A DNA stretch of 24,736 nt. It comes from Deltaproteobacteria bacterium (GTDB taxonomy: Bacteria > UBA10199 > SPLOWO2-01-44-7). The stretch lies in assembly GCA_016203765.1 (NCBI GenBank), contig JACQMB010000030.1, positions 1 through 24,736 on the forward strand. Direction: 5' to 3'. Under the pieces are notes generated by a model. The model ran no database searches and was not told the DNA's origin. It saw only the letters and a list, made by a program, of their open reading frames with translations. How positions within the stretch are numbered: position 1 is the first letter of the stretch; each line of letters starts with the position of its first letter. Shown piece after piece: positions 20,689 through 24,736 of this stretch. The position numbers were made by a program, and so were the translations under genes.

Positions 20689-22041
20689 ATGAAGCGATCC
20701 CTTGCTATCTTTTTTTTGCTTTTGCTGGCCGCCTGCGGCCAGCGATCGTGCCGTGAGGCCGCCAAGGAATACCCCGAAGGGAAGGGAAAATATTTGTATG
20801 AAATGCATTGCGCCTCCTGCCACGGCGTCAAGGGGGACGGCAAGGGGGCGGTCGCCCAATATCTCTGGCCCAAACCGCGGGATTTTACCGCCGGCATTTT
20901 TAAATTTCGGACCACGCGGGGGCCGATCCCCAGCGATCACGACCTGTTGCAAACCATGATCAAGGGGGTGCCGGGGAGTTCAATGCCCGGCTGGGAAATG
21001 CTGGCGAAAGAGGAATGGCAGGCAATTTTATCCCACGTTAAATCGTTCAATCCGAGGTTGGCCCAGCAGAAAGCCCCCCGGTCGGTCGACATCCCGGAAG
21101 AGCCGAAGGCTACCGACGCCTCGATTCAGGCGGGGAAGGTCCTTTTTGAAAAGGCCGGTTGTGTCGCTTGCCACGGTCCGCAGGGGAAAGGAGACGGGCC
21201 GGGGGCCATGGTTTTAAAGGATGTTTGGGGAGACCGGATTGCCCCGCGCGATCTGACCCGCGGGCCGTTGAAGTGGGGGAACACTGCGAATGACATTTAT
21301 CGCACCCTGATGCTGGGAATTCCCGGCACGCCGATGCCCAATTATGAACATACTTTTACGCGTGAGCAAATCTGGTCTTTGGTTCATTTCATTCAATCGA
21401 TTCAGAGAAAGTTGCCGGAGGGCTACGACCCTTCCAACCCGCATCGAAATTTAATTTCGGCGGGCCGCGTTCAGGGGGAAATTCCGCTCGACCATGAGGC
21501 GGAGGTCTGGAAGAAGGCCCGGCCGATCCCCGTTTTTCTCAAGCCGTTGTGGTATGAACCGAGGGCGACAGAGTGGCTAAGCGTAAAGGCCTTGCAGAAT
21601 GGGAAGGAGATTGCTTTTTATATCCAATGGGAAGACGACCGGATGGATGTAGAGGGGGAGAGGAAAGACGGCGTGGCCGTTCAGCTTCCGGTGGATGAAA
21701 TCAGGGAACCGGTCCAGCTCCCCTACTTGGGGATGGGAAGTCCCGGGCGCAAGGTCAACATTTGGCAGTGGAAGGCTGGGAGTTTTACCGAATTTAACGC
21801 GGCCGGGGTGGGGAATCTGGAAACCCAAAATTTGGGCCAACAAAATGTTTCAGGCAAGGGAATCTATGAAAACGGCCAGTGGCATGTGATTTTAAAACGG
21901 CCCTTTAAGTCGCTCTTTTCCCACGACGCCCCGATCTTAAATCTGGGCTGGCTTTCTTTTGCCCTCTGGGACGCCGATCTGCCGACCCACCGCGGCCCGG
22001 AGGCCTTCTCCGAGTGGATCCGCTACGAACTGCAGGAATAG
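20689..22041 (+). CDS. Dihaem lipoprotein with ethylbenzene-dehydrogenase-like haem domain
   Basis: A 450-residue lipoprotein (LLLLAACGQ, acylated Cys16). Two cytochrome c domains follow: CASCH (41-45) with SSMPGW as probable Met ligand, and CVACH (158-162) with TPMPNY. From about residue 265 to the end there is a beta-rich domain resembling the ethylbenzene dehydrogenase gamma/haem-b family: EVWKKARPIPVFLKPLW, KEIAFYIQWEDD, VNIWQWKAG, GQWHVILKRPF. Such domains bind one b-type haem. The start abuts the cytochrome b stop (TAA-ATG) with no gap, so it is probably the electron acceptor or an extra subunit of the bc complex, anchored to a membrane by lipid. It is the last gene of the cluster; feoB has its own promoter. 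Confidence 0.9.
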   Translation: MKRSLAIFFLLLLAACGQRSCREAAKEYPEGKGKYLYEMHCASCHGVKGDGKGAVAQYLWPKPRDFTAGIFKFRTTRGPIPSDHDLLQTMIKGVPGSSMPGWEMLAKEEWQAILSHVKSFNPRLAQQKAPRSVDIPEEPKATDASIQAGKVLFEKAGCVACHGPQGKGDGPGAMVLKDVWGDRIAPRDLTRGPLKWGNTANDIYRTLMLGIPGTPMPNYEHTFTREQIWSLVHFIQSIQRKLPEGYDPSNPHRNLISAGRVQGEIPLDHEAEVWKKARPIPVFLKPLWYEPRATEWLSVKALQNGKEIAFYIQWEDDRMDVEGERKDGVAVQLPVDEIREPVQLPYLGMGSPGRKVNIWQWKAGSFTEFNAAGVGNLETQNLGQQNVSGKGIYENGQWHVILKRPFKSLFSHDAPILNLGWLSFALWDADLPTHRGPEAFSEWIRYELQE

Positions 22042-22053
22042 CCAAAACATCGT

Positions 22054-22088
22054 TTGACATATCTACTTTTTGTTAGTATTGCCTAACA
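22054..22088 (+). promoter_or_regulatory. feoB promoter with overlapping iron-repressor-like palindrome
   Basis: A perfect -35 TTGACA (22054-22059) is followed at 17 bases by a weak -10 (TATTGC, 22077-22082). The -10 lies inside an inverted repeat, TGTTAG and CTAACA with a 6-base centre (22071-22088). The TTAG...CTAA arrangement resembles the DtxR/IdeR box (TTAGGTTAGCCTAACC type), and the repeat would block polymerase when bound. The ATG at 22092 is only 4 bases further on, so the mRNA is short-leadered or leaderless. Confidence 0.5.
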
Positions 22089-22091
22089 CCG

Positions 22092-24089
22092 ATGGAGCCC
22101 TCGGTCACCAAACTGTTTCTGGTGGGCAATCCCAATGTGGGGAAGAGCGTCTTGTTTGGGGCTTTGACCGGGGCTTACGCCACGGTTTCCAATTATCCGG
22201 GGACCACGGTCGCCCTCTCCCGCGGGCGGGCAACCATCGAAGGTCAAGCCTATCAAGTCATCGACGCGCCGGGGGTCAATTCCCTCCTGCCGATGTCAGA
22301 AGATGAGCGGGTCACCCGCACGCTCCTGCTGGAAAACGAGGGGATCGTTCTCCAGGTCGCCGACGCCAAAAACCTGATTCGCGCCCTCCCATTGACCTTT
22401 CAACTGCAAGAAATGGGCGTACGCCTGATATTGGTGATCAACATGTGTGACGAGGCCGCGCGCGCCGGCATCCGGATCGATGCTCCAAAACTGGAGGCAC
22501 TGCTAGGCATCCCGGTGGTCACGACGGTGGCCGTTCGGGGGACTGGGATTCCCGAATTGAAAAAGAGATTGCAAGAGGTCCGCCCGGTCCAAAAAAACCA
22601 GAAACATTCCGCCGTCTTCGAGAGGGCGAAGCGGGTTATCGAACAGGCCCTTCCGGAAACCCTTCCGGCCCGCCGGTTTTACGCCGAGATGCTGTTGGCC
22701 GGCGATCGTCAAATCAGCGCCGTTTTAAGTTTAAAAATTTCCGAAAAAGCGAAGGCTGTTATTGAACAAGAGTGCCGTCAAACCGCCGCCCAGTTTGCCG
22801 AGCCGACCGGGTTTTTGTTGAACCGGGAAAGAAGGATGCATGCCGCCTCAATTTTAAATCGCGTGGTGGCCAACCAAAAAAAGAGCGGGCTGTTTGGGGA
22901 GTGGCTGGGCCGGCTGACCATGCATCCCCTTTTGGGCTGGGCGGTCCTGGCCGCCGCCTTGGAGGGGGTCTATCTGTTTGTCGGAAAGTTCGGCGCCGGG
23001 ACGGCGGTCGATTTTATCGAAACCGGCATTTTTGCCAAATATATTTCTCCCGGCGCGATTTGGCTGTTCGATCATCTCCTCCCTTTTGCGCACGCGCACA
23101 ATCTTGAGGCGGGGGTGGTGATCGGCAGTTATGCCTTGAGCGGCCCGGCCAACATTATTTTTAAAACCCTCCACGATTGCTTTGTGGGCCCCTACGGTCT
23201 GGTGACCATGGGACTTTCCTACGGGTTTGCCATCGTCCTTCCCATTGTGACCACTTTTTTTATCGCCTTCAGCATGATGGAGGATTCCGGCTATCTCCCC
23301 CGTCTGGCCATCATGGTCAACCGGTTTTTTAAATGGATGGGGCTCAACGGCAAGGCCGTTCTCCCGATGGTTTTGGGACTGGGGTGCGACACCATGGCGA
23401 CACTGACCACCCGCATTTTGGAAACAAGGAAACAGCGTTTAATAGTGACACTGCTTTTGGCGTTGGCCGTTCCCTGTTCGGCCCAGTTGGGCATTTTGCT
23501 GGGGATGTTTGGGACGATGCCGGCCTGGACCTTTTGGGTCTGGCTGGGGGTCGTTTTGGGCGTAATCTTTTTTGTCGGCTATGCCTCGAGCAAAATCATT
23601 CCGGGCGAAGGAAATTCTTTTTTGATGGAGATTCCGCCGTTGCGGATGCCGCGGCTGGGAAACGTGACCAAAAAAACGCTTTCGCGCCTGGAATGGTATG
23701 TCAAAGAGGCGATCCCCCTCTTTTTGGTGGGGACTTTTATTTTGTTTTTGTTGGATGCCGTGCATTTGCTGGGGGTGATTCAAAAGGCGGCCGCCCCTCT
23801 GGTTGTTTCCGTTTTGGGACTGCCGGAACAGGCCAGCAACGCCTTTTTGATCGGATTTTTGCGCCGCGATTACGGGGCGACCGGCTTTTTTGACATGTAC
23901 AGCCACGGACAGTTGAGCGTTGTGCAGGCCCTCGTGGCCCTGGTCGTTATTACGCTGTTTGTCCCTTGTATTGCCAATGTCTTTATGATGGTGAAAGAAG
24001 CGGGCGGGAAGGTCGCAGGCCGGATGATTTTGTTTATCTTCCCCTTCGCCTTTTTGGTGGGGGGCGTGTTGAACTGGATTTTGTCATGA
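22092..24089 (+). CDS. feoB: Ferrous iron transporter FeoB
   Basis: A 665-residue inner-membrane Fe(II) importer. The N-terminal G domain has G1 GNPNVGKS (12-19), the switch NYPGTTVALSRG, G3 DAPG (58-61; usually DxPG) and G4 NMCD (117-120). A helical spacer follows to about residue 270, then the membrane domain with two Gate-type repeats: EDSGYLPRLAIMVNRFF, VLPMVLGLGCDTMATLTTR and, near the end, GFLRRDYGATGFF and VPCIANVFMMVKEAG. It is shorter than E. coli FeoB (773) and has no feoA immediately upstream. No Shine-Dalgarno is visible, consistent with the very short leader. The stop overlaps the next start (ATGA). It is linked to a DtxR-like gene downstream and supplies iron for this haem-rich locus. 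Confidence 0.94.
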   Translation: MEPSVTKLFLVGNPNVGKSVLFGALTGAYATVSNYPGTTVALSRGRATIEGQAYQVIDAPGVNSLLPMSEDERVTRTLLLENEGIVLQVADAKNLIRALPLTFQLQEMGVRLILVINMCDEAARAGIRIDAPKLEALLGIPVVTTVAVRGTGIPELKKRLQEVRPVQKNQKHSAVFERAKRVIEQALPETLPARRFYAEMLLAGDRQISAVLSLKISEKAKAVIEQECRQTAAQFAEPTGFLLNRERRMHAASILNRVVANQKKSGLFGEWLGRLTMHPLLGWAVLAAALEGVYLFVGKFGAGTAVDFIETGIFAKYISPGAIWLFDHLLPFAHAHNLEAGVVIGSYALSGPANIIFKTLHDCFVGPYGLVTMGLSYGFAIVLPIVTTFFIAFSMMEDSGYLPRLAIMVNRFFKWMGLNGKAVLPMVLGLGCDTMATLTTRILETRKQRLIVTLLLALAVPCSAQLGILLGMFGTMPAWTFWVWLGVVLGVIFFVGYASSKIIPGEGNSFLMEIPPLRMPRLGNVTKKTLSRLEWYVKEAIPLFLVGTFILFLLDAVHLLGVIQKAAAPLVVSVLGLPEQASNAFLIGFLRRDYGATGFFDMYSHGQLSVVQALVALVVITLFVPCIANVFMMVKEAGGKVAGRMILFIFPFAFLVGGVLNWILS

Positions 24090-24376
24090 ATCTTTTGGAA
24101 GGAGCGCATTTGCCGGGCGCCGTCGTTAAACCCAAGGGGGCCCTGCAGGATTGTCCTTTGTGCGGTTTTCGTTTTTCCACGCACGAGGCCGCTTGCAGTG
24201 GGTGCACTTTTTTGGGGGGTTGTTCCATGCTGAAGTGTCCCAATTGTCAATACGAATTCGTGGTGGAATCAAAAATCGTCCGCTGGTTTGAAAAAATGAC
24301 GACGTCATTGCGAGGAGTCCTTCGCAAAGGCGAAGGACGACGAAGCAATCCAGGGAGGTTTAAGGATGCCGGATAA
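24086..24376 (+). CDS. Small zinc-ribbon-like cysteine protein coupled to feoB
   Basis: A 96-residue protein with seven cysteines in three CxxC-like groups: CPLC (23-26), CSGC (37-40, with Cys46 after it) and CPNC (51-54). This looks like one or two zinc ribbons or an iron-binding knuckle. The ATG overlaps the feoB stop, so it is co-translated and may aid Fe(II) transport or sensing, as other Cys-rich Feo partners are thought to do. Residues from about 73 (SLRGVLRKGEGRRSNPG) are encoded by a palindromic repeat element, so the original C-terminus was probably replaced or extended. The stop overlaps the next gene by 11 bases. I do not recognise a named family. Confidence 0.75.
   Translation: MNLLEGAHLPGAVVKPKGALQDCPLCGFRFSTHEAACSGCTFLGGCSMLKCPNCQYEFVVESKIVRWFEKMTTSLRGVLRKGEGRRSNPGRFKDAG
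24307..24349. repeat. Dispersed-type palindromic repeat inside a coding region
   Basis: The core stem has 9-base perfect arms GTCCTTCGC (24317-24325) and GCGAAGGAC (24330-24338) with a 4-base loop. Outer arms ATTGC (24307-24311) and GCAAT (24345-24349) also pair. The ATTGCGAGGAG ... CGACGAAGCAATCC pattern looks like the short palindromic elements scattered in many bacterial genomes. Only this copy was noticed here. It encodes the C-terminal end of the zinc-ribbon protein and ends just before the GGGAGG ribosome-binding site of the next gene. Confidence 0.75.
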
Positions 24377-24736
24377 AATCCTGGTGCGTGATGAGCATGG
24401 CAATGTGGAAGAGATGGGCCTGGATGAAATCAAGGACCATATTTTGGTGCGAAGCTGGCTCAACACCGAGACAGGCCGGGAGGAGCCCGACCATTGCCTC
24501 TCTCAAGTTCCCCGGGCGGAAAAAGAACGGGGAGAGGGCCAGCTGACGGAGGAGGGCCTGGTTTTGGGAGAAAACGGCGGAGTGGCGCTGACGGCCAAAG
24601 GAAAAGACCGGGCCCGTTCTTTGATCCGCCGCCACCGCCTGGCCGAGCGTCTTTTTGCGGTGGTTTTTAATTTGTCGGAAGAGGCGGTCCACGCCCAGGC
24701 CTGCCGGATGGAGCACGAAAAGGTCTTGACCCCCGA
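24366..24736 (+). CDS. DtxR-family-like metal-dependent regulator (partial, atypical N-terminus)
   Basis: The first 123 residues are visible; the gene runs off the right edge. From about residue 65 it matches DtxR/MntR: GLVLGENGGVALTAKG (end of the winged helix), then RRHRLAERLFAVVF and EEAVHAQACRMEHE. The Cys, Glu and His of the DtxR metal site (ACRxEH) are all kept. The first about 60 residues do not look like the usual helix-turn-helix (no PSVTxMLKRL-type recognition helix) and instead form a charged segment (MPDKILVRDEHGNVEEMGLD). GGGAGG lies 7 bases before the ATG. It probably senses Fe(II) or Mn(II) and may control the feoB operon it belongs to, although DNA binding is uncertain. Confidence 0.72.
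   Translation, partial: MPDKILVRDEHGNVEEMGLDEIKDHILVRSWLNTETGREEPDHCLSQVPRAEKERGEGQLTEEGLVLGENGGVALTAKGKDRARSLIRRHRLAERLFAVVFNLSEEAVHAQACRMEHEKVLTP

Overview
This 24.7 kb window is almost entirely coding, with no gene-free stretch over 300 bases and no tRNA, rRNA, CRISPR array or transposase that I can see. It comes from a Gram-negative bacterium with a very large c-type cytochrome inventory. I count about 45 canonical CxxCH haem motifs in ten proteins, plus several CxxxCH/CxxxxCH variants. Lipoprotein cytochromes, outer-membrane beta-barrels, NrfD/NapC-type quinol modules, a System I cytochrome c maturation set (ccmF, ccmG, ccmH) and feoB suggest a Geobacter-like metal-respiring or iron-oxidising anaerobe. 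A deltaproteobacterial or Desulfobacterota-like affiliation is my inference, not something the sequence proves.

Layout: (1) 1-1147, minus strand: a pterin operon (PTR1/FolM-type SDR, queD, start of folB). (2) 1190-3232, plus: queE and icd; the isocitrate dehydrogenase carries a four-cysteine insertion beside its phosphorylation-loop serine. (3) 3247-4823, minus: a Cyc2-like cytochrome-porin fusion followed by a periplasmic monohaem cytochrome, then an unrelated small membrane protein gene (4923-5228, minus). (4) 5349-8947, plus: ccmF, ccmG and a DEAD-box helicase. (5) 8972-12909, minus: four overlapping genes encoding a candidate outer-membrane electron conduit (18-haem-motif modular lipoprotein, beta-barrel, 7-haem periplasmic cytochrome, 2-haem lipoprotein). 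(6) 12995-22041, plus: ccmH, hemY and a tightly packed inner-membrane electron-transfer operon (tetrahaem anchor, TAT 4x[4Fe-4S] protein, NrfD-like quinol subunit, octahaem NapC/NirT-like protein, pentahaem protein, Rieske protein, cytochrome b fused to two cytochrome c domains, dihaem lipoprotein with an ethylbenzene-dehydrogenase-like domain). (7) 22092-24736, plus: feoB, a zinc-ribbon protein whose C-terminus is encoded by a palindromic repeat, and a DtxR-like protein cut by the window end.

Taken together, the locus holds parts for a path between the quinone pool and the cell surface. Three kinds of quinone-reactive module (NrfD, NapC/NirT, cytochrome b/Rieske) could pass electrons to periplasmic cytochromes and then to one of two different outer-membrane routes: the multi-protein conduit or the Cyc2-like fusion. 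Ccm genes and hemY supply haem attachment and haem synthesis, and feoB supplies iron. Both outer-membrane operons have a TGAT-N4-ATCA palindrome about 41-43 bases upstream of the predicted transcription start, which suggests shared control by a CRP/FNR-family activator. The direction of electron flow cannot be read from the sequence.
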